DNA from: Bolinopsis microptera | Taxonomy: Eukaryota; Ctenophora; Tentaculata; Lobata; Bolinopsidae | Direction of reading: 5' to 3' | DNA length: 60,000 nucleotides | Assembly (NCBI RefSeq): GCF_026151205.1 | Contig: NC_087077.1 | Span: 6,474,483 to 6,534,482, forward strand | Shown here: piece after piece, positions 32,703 through 45,657 of the stretch | Layout: each line of letters starts with the position of its first letter | Numbering within the stretch: position 1 is the stretch's first letter | Notes under the pieces: model-generated | Database searches by the model: none | The model's input: only the letters and a program-made list of their open reading frames with translations | Told to the model about the DNA's origin: nothing | Position numbers and translations under genes: made by a program

Positions 32703-34773
32703 TATACAATTTAACTATCTCAATTCCCAAAAATTTGGTTGGAAAAATGTTGGCGGCCCTCTCACCCAAATTTTTCACATAAATTAATGGCACATAAACC
32801 ATACGTCGAACAAAAATGTCGTCAACCAAACGTTTTGTATTATGATTTTGGCACTTAATATCTGTAGTTAAATCATTTGATGTTCAATTCCATATAAATT
32901 AACTTGTTTCAAATTCGTATGTATTGCATTCAAGAAGACGTGTTAACAAGTTAATAGTTATGATCCTTTTAAAAAATAACTGAGTGAGTTCACTTTCATA
33001 TTAAAACTTTTATCGGCTGGTGCCTGGTCTGGACAGTCTGGTCAGTGGTTGAACGAATAATACAGATGTAACCAAAAAGACATCGTGAATAAGTAAAGAT
33101 ATCGAGTGAATCCAGTGGTGGTTGCAATCCATCTTGCATGCACAGAGTGAGACAAGTATCTATTTTAACTTTATCTAACTCCCCTGTTCACTGCTTCATG
33201 GTGTTCTTCGTATTTGTTGCGTACAGGTAGTTGAAGATGAACTTTCTGTAGCAGGCTGTTGTTCTGTAGCCGTTGTTCACCAAATCTTATATTGATTCTG
33301 GGTCTTGTAGCTCGAAATACATCCGATAAAATAGTGCTTTCTGGTAAGTTTTATCAAACAGACTGAATGATATTCATAAAAAAAACAAGAATTGCGCCAG
33401 TTAGCGGACGCTAGATTTCCATCGACCGTAATTAATTACAATTAACGATCGTTTCATATTGGTTAAATTACCAAATTTCTTTGGGGCGTTACAGAGAACA
33501 AAATGGAGGGGTTGCCGTTGTCAATTATTTGAATCGAAAGTTAAACGACCGGACACCGTAGCGCAGCCTGTGCGGTGATATGCATGATGCAGTTAAAAGG
33601 ACGTCTGTCCGACAGCGACTCTTGTCCGACTCAATATGTTACCAGAAAAAAAAGACATCTGTCCGAAATTGTGATCTAATTGCAATACGACACATTTCCA
33701 TTTTCCAATTAGAGACATGATCTGAACTGAGATATGACCTGAGCCGAACTCTACCATAGTTTATTTTCATTTGATGACAAAAATTGGACAATAGTTTAAA
33801 TGTTATATAAATAACTGATCTCCATACCGCTCTCCTGTCTGTAATGTAGGCTGTGATGTGATTGGCAGCTTGTTACAGCTTGTTAGTGTACGGCTAGCAT
33901 GATCCTGTCCTCAAATAGTCAATCACGTATCGATGGATCAGATCTCAATGGATCAAATCAGCATTATATTAGTCGACTGTGGAAGCAACGTCACAATTTA
34001 TTACACGTCATGAGCTTGTGAAATACAAACGTGATCCGAAATTACAAATGTGATCCGAAAGTTGGACAGATGTCGCCAAAAGCGACTCCTAATCAAAATG
34101 TATAATAGCGAAGAGAGATATACATGCGCGACGTACACGATTTATTAGCTCGATTCTTGGTATAGAGTACACCTTGACATAAAAGCATTGTAAAATGCGC
34201 GCGCGACCATCACATCATAATTTGTAAAGGAGCACGTGTTTGCGGAGGTTAATGCATGTTTTGCTTTGTGACACGACGAAAAACATATACCCACTATACC
34301 CATTCTCAAATCCTACCACTTCTAACCATCTATTGCCTTTTTAGGCGATGGAAAAAATATCTCTAGTAGAGTAGTAGGGAAAAAGGAACTGTATGCTGGT
34401 CAGCGTACTGGACGATGGTTGTGGTTGTGTTGGTGAAGGAGCAAGTGTGGTTGTGGTTTGATATGTAAACTGGATGGGTTTAACGAGTAGTCCTGCCTTG
34501 ATAAATTATTTGTGCGGGTAAAATGTATCCGCAACATGCCTAAAATGTAAGTTGCTTGACTGCCTTCGTCAATATACAATCATGGCGGGTTAAATTATGA
34601 CTATTAAAAATATGACGGGATGGAACCGCTTTATTAATAATGAGTAATTATAGGTGGCCTCATGTCTCGAATTGCACATTTCATATACCTCCAATTGCAG
34701 TATTTTATTAATACATTGTGAGCATTATATGTGCGAGTATTTACTGCTTAGTAATGACAATGCAGTATTATAA
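32703..34773. other. 2-kb gene-free region
   Basis: Nothing clearly supported. 34585-34640 resembles the subterminal repeat of the 31675 element ('ggcgggttaaattatgacta'). Words like 'ggacgtctgtccgaca' recur loosely near 33600, 33655 and 34055 without a clear unit. Confidence 0.45.
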
Positions 34774-34990
34774 TCTATACTAATAATCTCAAGATATATG
34801 TGTGTCTGTCTGTCTGTTTCCGAACGGCTTAATCAAGAAAACGGTAAGAGTTACGGGGCTGGTTCTTTTGATATAGTGCAGAGAAAACTCTGACCAAGCC
34901 AAATGATTAAGTTTTTTTAAATCGGCCGGTGGTAAGTGGTTTAATTGATGGTTTTGTACTGCAAATTGTTAAAGTGACTCACTTTTGTCC
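34774..34990 (+). mobile_element. Helitron-like 5' end fragment
   Basis: Begins TCTATACTAATAATCTCAAG after an A, then GTGTGTCTGTCTGTCTGTTT and 'aatcaagaaaacggtaag'. Non-autonomous Helitron/Helentron copies in invertebrates often start this way. Homologous to 29536-29745 in the other orientation. No 3' CTAG end with a hairpin was located. Confidence 0.45.
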
Positions 34991-35280
34991 CTCTCACACT
35001 CTCTACCTCTCACTCTCTCTCTCCCCATTTACAGCTCCCCTAATTACTGCTTTGCACTCAGAATGAAATTGCGATCTGTTTGGACTAAGTGAGTTAATAC
35101 TTTTGCACCAAACTACGACACTGTAATGCATGTTTTCGTGTGTACTTTTGCATTTCATCTGCGATTATAGTGAAGTCCCGGCCGTAGTAGGCACGAGTTG
35201 CACTAGTATAATCATATTAATATTAACTTTGAGCCGCGCTAATGTGATGCGCACTGATCATCAAAGCGATATGTTCTGGA
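34991..35280. other. Spacer with CT-rich stretch
   Basis: 34995-35035 is a (CT)-rich microsatellite-like tract. The remainder is single copy, without genes. Confidence 0.4.
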
Positions 35281-35495
35281 CACGTGCAATTATCAGGGTG
35301 ATAATGAGGACACACGTGCAATTATCAGGGTGATAATGAGGAGACACACAATTATCAGGGTGATAATGAGGAGACACACAATTATCAGGGTGATACTGAG
35401 GAGACGCACAGTTATCAGGGTGATAATGAGGACACACACAATTATCAGGGTGATAATGAGGACACACGTGCAATTATCAGGGTGATAATGAGGAC
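35281..35495 (+). repeat. 30-bp minisatellite, seven copies
   Basis: Unit 'acacacaattatcagggtga' plus 'taatgaggag'. Copies differ mainly in 'acacac' versus 'acacgtgc'. Confidence 0.92.
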
Positions 35496-35611
35496 ATTAT
35501 ATTAATGTTACACAATATGCCAACTATTATATTGAGCTGCATTAATACCATTGACTATGCGACCAATCGTACAGGGACCCGATAATAATCCCCCATTATC
35601 GTTTCCCTGAC

Positions 35612-35764
35612 CTGTCCCTATATTTACTGTCCCTATATTTACTGTCCCTATATTTACTGTCCCTATATTTACTGTCCCTATATTTACTGTCCCTATATTT
35701 ACTGTCCCTATATTTACTGTCCCTATATTTACTGTCCTTATATTTACTGTCCCTATATTTACTG
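35612..35764 (+). repeat. 15-bp minisatellite, ten copies
   Basis: Unit ctgtccctatattta, nearly perfect. The minus-strand repeat peptide frames here are artefacts. Confidence 0.93.
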
Positions 35765-35974
35765 ACCGATCGTACAGACATGTAGTTGTACCCCCACCCC
35801 TACCCCCATATAGGGGTATATTGAGGTAAATATGACAGTCAAGCACTTAAAAGATATCGTGCTAAAATTTATTGAGTATACACAATACTATTTATAGAGG
35901 GTGACTTTAATAACCATCAATAGTTACAATAGCTGGGCAGTAGCAAACTAGCATTACCTTGTCACATTGTTAAC

Positions 35975-38900
35975 TGAGCACAGTACAGCTATACTGTGTT
36001 CACCTCTCTGAGCAGTACAGCTATTCTGTGTTCACCTCTCTGAGCAGTACAGCTATACTGTGTTCACCTCTCTGAGCAGCACAGCTATACTGTGTTCACC
36101 TCTCTGAGCAGTACAGGCTATACTGTGTTCACCTCTCTGAGCAGCACGGCTATACTGTGTTCACCTCTCTGAGCAGTACAGCTATACTGTGTTAACCTCT
36201 CTGAGCAGTACAGCTATACTGTGTTCACCTCTCTGAGCAGCACAGCTATACTGTGTTCACCTCTCTGAGCAGTACAGCTATACTGTGTTCACCTCTCTGA
36301 GCAGCACAGCTATACTGTGTTCACCTCTCTGAGCAGCACAGCTATACTGTGTTCACCTCTCTGAGCAGCACGGCTATACTGTGTTCGACTCTCTGAGCAG
36401 CACAGCTATACTGTGTTCACCTTTCTGAGCAGTACAGCTATACTGTGTTCAACTCTCTGAGCAGTACAGCTATACTGTGTTCACCTCTCTGAGCAGCACA
36501 GCTATACTGTGTTCACCTCTCTGAGCAGTACAGCTATACTGTGTTCACCTCTCTGAGCAGCACAGCTATACTGTGTTAACCTCTCTGAGCAGCACAGCTA
36601 TACTGTGTTCACCTCTCTGAGCAGCACGGCTATACTGTGTTCACCTCTCTGAGCAGTAGAGCTATACTGTGTTCACCTCTCTGAGAGCAGCACAGCTATA
36701 CTGTGTTCACCTCTCTGAGCAGCACAGCTATACTGTGTTCACCTCTCTGAGCAGCACAGCTATACTGTGTTCACCTCTCTGAGCAGCACGGCTATACTGT
36801 GTTCACCTCTCTGAGCAGTACAGCTATACTGTGTTCACCTCTCTGAGCAGCACAGCTATACTGTGTTCACCTCTCTGAGCAGCACGGCTATACTGTGTTC
36901 ACCTCTCTGAGCAGCACAGCTATACTGTGTTCACCTCTCTGAGCAGCACGGCTATACTGTGTTCACCTCTCTGAGCAGTACAGCTATACTGTGTTCACCT
37001 CTCTGAGCAGCACGGCTATACTGTGTTCACCTCTCTGAGCAGCACAGCTATACTGTGTTCACCTCTCTGAGCAGCACGGCTATACTGTGTTCACCTCTCT
37101 GAGCAGCACAGCTATACTGTGTTCACCTCTCTGAGCAGTACAGCTATACTGTGTTCACCTCTCTGAGCAGCACAGCTATACTGTATTCACCTCTCTGAGC
37201 AGCACAGCTATACTGTGTTCACCTCTCTGAGCAGCACAGCTATACTGTGTTCACCTCTCTGAGCAGCACAGCTATACTGTGTTCACCTCTCTGAGCAGCA
37301 CGGCTATACTGTGTTCACCTCTCTGAGCAGCACGGCTATACTGTGTTCACCTCTCTGAGCAGCAAGGCTATACTGTGTTCACCTCTCTGAGCAGTACAGC
37401 TATACTGTGTTCACCTCTCTGAGCAGTACAGCTATACTGTGTTCACCTCTCTGAGCAGCACAGCTATACTGTGTTCACATCTCTGAGCAGCACAGCTATA
37501 CTGTGTTCACCTCTCTGAGCAGCACAGCTATACTGTGTTCACCTCTCTGAGCAGCACAGCTATACTGTGTTCACCTCTCTGAACAGCACTGCTATTCTGT
37601 GTTCACCTCTCTGAGCAGTACGGCTATACTGTGTTCACCTCTCTGAGCAGCACAGCTATACTGTGTTCACCTCTCTGAGCAGTACAGCTATACTGTGTTC
37701 ACCTCTTTGAGCAGCATAGCTATACTGTGTTCACCTCTCTGAGCAGTACGGCTATACTGTGTTCACCTCTCTGAACAGCACAGCTATACTGTGTTCACCT
37801 CTCTGAGCAGTACGGCTATTCTGTGTTCACCTCTCTGAACAGCACAGCTATTCTGTGTTCACCTCTCTGAGCAGTACAGCTATACTGTGTTCACCTCTCT
37901 GAGCAGTACAGCTATACTGTGTTCACCTCTCTGAGCAGCACAGCTATACTGTGTTCACCTCTCTGAGCAGCACGGCTATACTGTGTTCACCTCTCTGAGC
38001 AGCACAGCTATACTGTGTTCACCTCTCTGAGCAGTACAGCTATACTGTGTTCACCTCTCTGAGCAGCACGGCTATACTGTGTTCACCTCTCTGAGCAGTA
38101 CAGCTATACTGTGTTCACCTCTCTGAGCAGTACAGCTATACTGTGTTCACCTCTCTGAGCAGTGCAGCTATACTGTGTTCACCTCTCTGAGCAGTACAGC
38201 TATACTGTGTTCACCTCTCTGAGCAGCACGGTTATACTGTGTTCACCTCTCTGAGCAGTACAGCTATACTGTGTTCACCTCTCTGAGCAGTACAGCTATA
38301 CTGTGTTCACCTCTCTGAGCAGCACAGCTATACTGTGTTCACATCTCTGAGCAGCACAGCTATACTGTGTTCACCTCTCTGAGCAGTACAGCTATACTGT
38401 GTTCACCTCTCTGAGCAGCACGGCTATACTGTGTTCACCTCTCTGAGCAGCACAGCTATACTGTGTTCACCTCTCTGAGCAGCACGGCTATACTGTGTTC
38501 ACCTCTCTGAGCAGTACAGCTATACTGTGTTCACCTCTCTGAGCAGCACAGCTATACTGTGTTCACCTCTCTGAGCAGCACGGCTATACTGTGTTCACCT
38601 CTCTGAGCAGCACAGCTATACTGTGTTCACCTCTCTGAGCAGCACGGCTATACTGTGTTCACCTCTCTGAGCAGTACAGCTATACTGTGTTCACATCTCT
38701 GAGCAGCACAGCTATACTGTGTTCACCTCTCTGAGCAGTACAGCTATACTGTGTTCACCTCTCTGAGCAGCACGGCTATACTGTGTTCACCTCTCTGAGC
38801 AGTACGGCTATACTGTGTTCACCTCTCTGAGCAGCACAGCTATACTGTGTTCACCTCTCTGAGCAGTACAGCTATACTGTGTTCACCTCTCTGAGCAGCA

Positions 38901-40384
38901 CAGCTATACTGTGTTCACCTCTCTGAGCAGAACGGCTATTCTGTGTTCATCTCTCTGAACAGCACAGCTATTCTGTGTTCACCTCTCTGAGCAGTACAGC
39001 TATACTGCGTTCACCTCTCTGAGCAGTACAGCTATACTGTGTTCACCTCTCTGAGCAGCACGGCTATACTGTGTTCACCTCTCTGAGCAGCACGGCTATA
39101 CTGTGTTCACCTCTCTGAGCAGCACAGCTATACTATGTTCACCTCTCTGAGCAGCACAGCTATACTGTGTTCACCTCTCTGAGCAGCACGGCTATACTGT
39201 GTTCACCTCTCTGAGCAGTACAGCTATACTGTGTTCACCTCTCTGAGCAGTACAGCTATACTGTGTTCACCTCTCTGAGCAGTACAGCTATACTGTGTTC
39301 ACCTCTCTGAGCAGTACAGCTATACTGTGTTCACCTCTCTGAGCAGCACGGCTATACTGTGTTCACCTCTCTGAGCAGTACAGCTATACTGTGTTCACCT
39401 CTCTGAGCAGTACAGCTATACTGTGTTCACCTCTCTGAGCAGCACAGCTATACTGTGTTCACCTCTATGAGCAGCACAGCTATACTGTGTTCACATCTCT
39501 GAGCAGCACAGCTATACTGTGTTCACCTCTCTGAGCAGTACAGCTATACTGTGTTCACCTCTCTGAGCAGCACGGCTATACTGTGTTCACCTCTCTGAGC
39601 AGCACAGCTATACTGTGTTCACCTCTCTGAGCAGCACGGCTATACTGTGTTCACCTCTCTGAGCAGTACAGCTATACTGTGTTCACCTCTCTGAGCAGCA
39701 CAGCTATACTGTGTTCACCTCTCTGAGCAGCACGGCTATACTGTGTTCACCTCTCTGAGCAGCACAGCTATACTGTGTTCACCTCTCTGAGCAGCACGGC
39801 TATATTGTGTTCACCTCTCTGAGCAGTACAGCTATACTGTGTTCACCTCTCTGAGCAGCACGGCTATACTGTGTTCACCTCTCTGAGCAGCACAGCTATA
39901 CTGTGTTCACCTCTCTGAGCAGCACGGCTATACTGTGTTCACCTCTCTGAGCAGCACAGCTATACTGTGTTCACCTCTCTGAGCAGTACAGCTATACTGT
40001 GTTCACTTCTCTGAGCAGCACAGCTATACTGTGTTCACCTCTCTGAGCAGCACAGCTATACTGTGTTCACCTCTCTGAGCAGCACAGCTATACTGTGTTC
40101 ACCTCTCTGAGCAGCAAGGCTATACTGTGTTCACCTCTCTGAGCAGTACAGCTATACTGTGTTCACCTCTCTGAGCAGCACAGTTATACTGTGTTCACCT
40201 CTCTGAGCAGCACAGCTATACTGTGTTCACCTCTCTGAGCAGCACAGCTATACTGTGTTCACCTCTCTGAGCAGTACAGCTATACTGTGTTCACCTCTCT
40301 GAGCAGCACAGCTATACTGTGTTCACATCTCTGAGCAGTACAGCTATACTGTGTTCACCTCTCTGAGCAGCGCAGCTATACTAT
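35975..40384 (+). repeat. 4.4-kb satellite array, 32-bp unit, ~137 copies
   Basis: The unit is ctgtgttcacctctctgagc followed by agYacRgctata. Copies fall into three main variants at the 'gcagtacagc', 'gcagcacagc' and 'gcagcacggc' positions, with rare marks (acatctct, ctgaacag, gctattctg). The order of variants repeats with a period of about 35 units (1,120 bp; see findings). Each unit contains an imperfect palindrome (cacag-ctata-ctgtg). No open frame of note crosses it, unlike the other arrays. Confidence 0.95.
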
Positions 40385-41704
40385 AAATCAAGAGGCTTGC
40401 ATATAATGAACATATTGACACGGGTGCAGAGTTGAGTCTGTACGGAACCTAGTAGTTTCAGATCCTTGTTTAACTTGCCGTACAGCAAGGTCATCCACTA
40501 CTTTAGCCCGGCGAGGCACATAACTCCCTCTACAACTCCATGACAAATATGTTTGACTGTCTTTTGTAACCGTCTCGCTCAATATATAAGTAATACGGAT
40601 ATCACTTGGGTGTACTTATGTTCTTTAAATCGATCATTTTGTTAAACGATTTCATAAATAAAGTTAGGGAAGTTGGTTAAGAATATATTTAGAAAAGCAC
40701 GTACAAAGATAGTTAACCTAGCCAGCCAGTTCTGCGGTAAATACAACGAGTTTCCTCTGTTGCTTATAAAGACATGACACATCACTTTTCATAGTAATTA
40801 TTAATAATGTTTGGTTAACAAGTTGTTACTTGCCACAGTACTTGTCACAGTAATTACTTCAGCGTCTACAAGTGGTAAATGTATGCGTGCAATCAGTATG
40901 TTTTACTTTTGTTTTACTTAGTTCTTTAGATTGCACCAGTAAATTTTGAGGCTTTCTGTTCATTTATAGATTGACTTTCAAGCTGTACATAAACCCATAA
41001 CGGCTAGCTTCCAATGGACAAAAACATGTGACATATAGAATAGTAAGTATTGTGTTATGAAACGTCAAACAAAGAAGCTATCTTCTATAATTGTGAACTA
41101 TAAATAAAACTATCGTGTGGATATATTATGCTTATCTTGGTGGGGGGTAGGGGGTTGTGGGGGCCGGGGGCCGGGGGGGGGGGGGGGGGGGGGGGGGGCC
41201 ACCGCGAAAACAAACATTTTAAGTTAAAGTTTTCAAATCCAGTTCCACTCGCTTATAACGTTAATGTTGACATGCTGTACTATTTGAGCATATAAATGAT
41301 ACTGATTACTGATCAGTGATCATATTTTTCTCAGATCATTCGCCATTCTTAATTAATTCGTAAGGCCACGCTGTTTTTTACTGTTTACGTCGCCGCCGAC
41401 AAAGTAAACTCAGCCCATTAATTTTTAATTATCAACATGGATATCACCGATGATTCCCTGTCCACCAATATTGTGCTCCACCCGTGACCCGGGTGGAGCA
41501 CAATGTTTTATCAATTTAACACTTTATATTGATGTACTTATATGACTTCTGCAGTTAAGGTAACTGCATGAAATAAGTCTAATTATATTGTCCGCGATGA
41601 CTCTGGTTAGTCCGACGAAAGGCTTCAGCATTATTTTAGGCAGGGTGAGTTACCATAGTTACCATAATTACCATAGTAGAAGGTTGAGGGACTTTTACTG
41701 TTTA
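40385..41704. other. Gene-free spacer between satellites
   Basis: Contains a G-tract of about 26 bases (41173-41198) within a G-rich run from 41140, a hairpin at 41469-41503, and three copies of the 9-bp unit ttaccatag at 41650-41683 just before the next array. The 64-codon minus frame at 40388-40582 has no recognisable domain. Confidence 0.5.
41469..41503. other. 15-bp-stem perfect hairpin
   Basis: attgtgctccacccg, loop tgacc, cgggtggagcacaat. The stem is GC-rich in an AT-rich setting and has no obvious gene next to it. Confidence 0.6.
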
Positions 41705-42576
41705 TACTGTACTACATCTACTGTATTACATCTACTGTATTACATCTACTGTACTACATCTACTGTATTACATCTACTGTACTACATCTACTGTACTACA
41801 TCTACTGTACTACATCTACTGTACTACGTCTACTGTACTACATCTACTGTACTACATCTACTGTACTACATCTACTGTACTACATCTACTGTACTACATC
41901 TACTGTACTACATCTACTGTACTACATCTACTGTACTACATCTACTGTACTACATCTACTGTACTACATCTACTGTACTACATCTACTGTACTACATCTA
42001 CTGTACTACATCTACTGTACTACATCTACTGTACTACATCTACTGTACTACATCTACTGTACTACATCTACTGTACTACATCTACTGTACTATATCTACT
42101 GTACTACATCTACTGTACTACATCTACTGTACTACATAAACTGTACTACATCTACTGTACTACGTCTACTGTACTGCATCTACTGTACTACATAAACTGT
42201 ACTACATCTACTGTACTACATCTACTGTATTACATCTACTGTACTACATCTACTGTACTACATCTACTGTACTACATCTACTGTACTACATCTACTGTAC
42301 TACATCTACTGTACTACGTCTACTGTAATACATCTACTGTACTACATCTACTTTAATACGTCTACTGTACTACATCTACTGTACTACATCTACTGTACTA
42401 CATCTACTGTACTACATCTACTGTACTACATCTACTGTACTACATCTACTGTATTACATCTACTGTACTACATCTACTGTACTACATCTACTGTACTACA
42501 TCTACTGTACTACATCTACTGTAATACATCTACTGTACTACATCTACTGTGCTACATTTACTGTACTACATCTACT
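41705..42576 (+). repeat. 14-bp minisatellite, ~62 copies
   Basis: Unit ctgtactacatcta with scattered substitutions (tattacatc, tacgtc, cataaa). All three frames are open for long stretches, which explains the 183-codon frame here. Confidence 0.93.
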
Positions 42577-43487
42577 AACTGTAACTATGGTTTTGATTTT
42601 TTTCAGTATGTTATGATGTAAGAGAAAGATTAAACTTGGACGTTGTTTTTAGCTATCCCTTTTTTATAACTTTTATCTAACATAATTATAATTTAAAATA
42701 ATAATAGACAGAACCAAACAGTTAACCCAATCGATTTCAAATAAGTAAGTATTGCAATTTTATTTAATTGATCAAGCCATTGAGTTCAGAAATTAAGTTG
42801 AATTTCAGTTACAAAGCAGAGAGCTGCCTATTTTATTAAGCAAGTAGGTACAAGTAATATTTTAAACAGGTTTAAATAGGTTGTGCGGTGTTTAGTTTAA
42901 CATTTCAACATTAGGCACGATATGGTGGAGGGGGGGGGGGGGCTCTATTAGGCATGATATGGTGGAGGGGGGGCTCTATTATGCATTATATGGATTGTGA
43001 TATTTTAAATTTCCGATGTCAGCGAGTGGAACTGGATGTAAATGTGCAATTTTAGGTTTGCGGTGAAAGCTGATCCACTACTCACTCAGTAAGAGTAAAC
43101 TAGTAACAGTAACCACATGCTAATTGATACGTTTAGACGCGGCTAACAACAGTGCACCACCTAGGTGGTGAAGCTTTACTTATAAAACAACACCTTTCTG
43201 CAGAATAGCGGGTTATATTATTATTATAATATTATGAGGTTATTATAGGTGTCAACAGAAGAAGGCAGGTGCCACCCAAGCTGGCACTAGTGGTACTGTA
43301 GCTCTAGTCCGTCTATCTTTCACTTAACTCGATTAGCGCTCTCTAGATTAAGTCATACGATAGGGCTGGCTCTGTTGTAACATTGTCAACATTACTGTTA
43401 CTTGTTTAGTGTTTACTGTTGCTAGTTTTGTTATCTTGAGTTTGAGGAGTTATCTTGTGGTGGAACTGTTGATATATCATGTCCCCC
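42577..43487. other. Gene-free spacer
   Basis: Includes a ~40-bp G-rich repeat at 42913-42990 ('gatatggtggaggggggg' twice, with a third partial copy). Otherwise AT-rich with nothing recognised. Confidence 0.5.
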
Positions 43488-43962
43488 TTACCATAGTTAC
43501 CATAGTAACCATAATTACCATAGTAACCATAATTACCATAGTTACCATAGTTACCATAGTTACCATAGTTACCATAGTTACCATAGTTACCATAGTTACC
43601 ATAGTTACCATAGTTACCATAGTTACCATAGTAACCATAGTTACCATAGTAACCATAGTTACCATAGTTACCATAGTTACCATAGTTACCATAGTTACCA
43701 TAGTTACCATAGTTACCATAGTTACCATAGTTACCATAGTTACCATAGTTACCATAGTTACCATAGTTACCATAGTTACCATAGTTACCATAGTTACCAT
43801 AGTTACCATAGTTACCATAGTTACCATAGTTACCATAGTTACCATAGTTACCATAGTTACCATAGTTACCATAGTTACCATAGTTACCATAGTTACCATA
43901 GTTACCATAGTTACCATAGTTAACATAGTTACCATAGTTACCATAGTTACCATAGTTACCAT
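43488..43962 (+). repeat. 9-bp minisatellite, ~53 copies
   Basis: Unit ttaccatag; variants gtaacc and gttaac mark a few copies near the ends. Because 9 is a multiple of three it gives repeat-peptide frames (TIV plus strand, TMV minus strand). They have no sign of selection and are not called as genes. Confidence 0.94.
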
Positions 43963-44389
43963 TCCAATAGTTCTACAGCAGCTCACTTGTTTATCAAGGC
44001 GTTGTCACCATCTTCAGGGCAATCCCTTTGTTTATAATTGTTCCCCAATATCCCTCATTAAAAGGACAAGCTCGTGTACTAGTCCTAACTAATTAATATA
44101 AACACGGCATGAACAAGTTCCACTTCATTTACTATATCCAGTGTTACCGTTGAGCTACTGGTGGTCAAAGTAATATCACTATTTGCCACACCTTTGTAGT
44201 CTGTTTAATCACAATGCTGGCAAGCATTACCGTCGCCCTTATATTCACAATACTATTTACCCCCTATACTATTATATCCCCTTTATTGATTTCCAGGCAT
44301 TAAGACTCATCGAAAGTAGATCAGCAGGTACATTTAAGTTCAAAACATTCTAATTCAATGTTAAAGATGACAGGAATAAGAAATAGTTA

Positions 44390-45657
44390 TATATGGAGGT
44401 TTTTAAGAAATTTGCGCAAAATACGCGCCAGCATGTTATACGAAATTAGGTAAAAAACCCAAAATCGCCATATTCAGGTGCCTTAAAAACCATGTTAAAA
44501 TTGAGTTAGAGATCTGAAACTTTGCAGGGCGTCTAGACCTTGTCCAAATCGACTGTAAAAAAAATTTCATGTTTCAGGAGTATCGTGAAGTGGGTTTTCT
44601 GGAACCCCTGTTTTACAACAGATTGTCGTGAAGATATATATATATTATATAATATAGACGCTTTTTGCAGTCAATTGTAGCCTACATTTAAGTGTCCGTA
44701 GATTCGAAAGTATAAACGATACAGTCATCTCGAACCACAGGTTTTAAAGATAATCGTTTAAACTTCAGTTTACATTGTATTGAAAAATAATTTAACGTCA
44801 TCATCATCACTTGATGACGTCATCAAATTAAGTGTTTTAAAAACTTGATTTTTGACAAAGTAACAACTTTTCAAATCGATTTTACGCTATTAAGGAGTAA
44901 TTTTATTCAAAATCTGAGGACATTTTCATCTTAGATAATTGTTCAAGCATTCCGAAAATCTACCGGAATAGTTTCCTACCTTGCTCCTTCATAAAGATAT
45001 TTGCTATTGAAGTTAGTGCTTTTTTGAAGAATAATTTTATAAAAACACAAAAGTTGTGAATTAGTATTCTCTGGTGTTGGGTCATCCCTTGGGTTGTGGA
45101 GCTCAATTTTGCTTCTTAAAGGTGTAAATTGTGTTATAGGCTAGTTTTAAAGTTAAAAATCAAAAAGTTGCACACGTGGGGACACGCCCAAATTTATTTA
45201 AAATAGCTAAAATTACTAAAAATTTTGATTTTCACGATTTTTATCAACTTTGGAGTCCCGTTGTGATCCAAGTTCTTTTTGAAATCTTCTGAAACTTTGC
45301 ATGCTTATCAAACTATATATTAAATACCACTATGCAAAAATTTACGGTGATTCAATATTGTATGCGCACGCAACGTCCGCTCAAAGTTTGCACGTGCGAA
45401 AGGTGAGAATTTTGCTCATTCGTGATTTCGAATATATTCTGCTTTCCACGAAATTTAAATGGCATTATATATGAATTTAATGCCAACTTGAATGAGTAAA
45501 AAGTGCCATATTCAGTCGGTTATCGACAGATATACCTAACTAAACACAAGGAAACGTTTTCAAAGGCAGAATTTCGAAATCGTCGGAATTACCTCCTTGT
45601 TAATGAAGTTTCGATTGTGTAAATTATCCTGACATTATAATCAAAAAGAAATGATAT
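44390..45657. other. Gene-free interior, left of palindrome
   Basis: Single-copy AT-rich DNA; no frame of note and no repeat seen apart from a short AT dinucleotide run near 44630. Confidence 0.5.

Noticed and set aside
33172-33343. Minus-strand 55-codon open stretch with an acceptor-like start (reads ESTILSDVFRATRPRINIRF onward)
   Set aside because: Looks protein-like but too short, with no donor, start or family match; left unannotated.
41173-41198. Long G-tract as a G-quadruplex regulatory site
   Set aside because: Could fold, but homopolymer runs of this kind also arise by slippage or assembly error and no gene is nearby.
41588-42139. 183-codon frame with YYIYCTTSTVLHLL repeats
   Set aside because: 14-bp array; period not divisible by three, so all frames give the same peptide.
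43409-44092. 227-codon frame of TIV repeats and the 169-codon minus frame of TMV repeats
   Set aside because: Both are translations of a 9-bp minisatellite that is open in every frame; no start context, domain or splice evidence.
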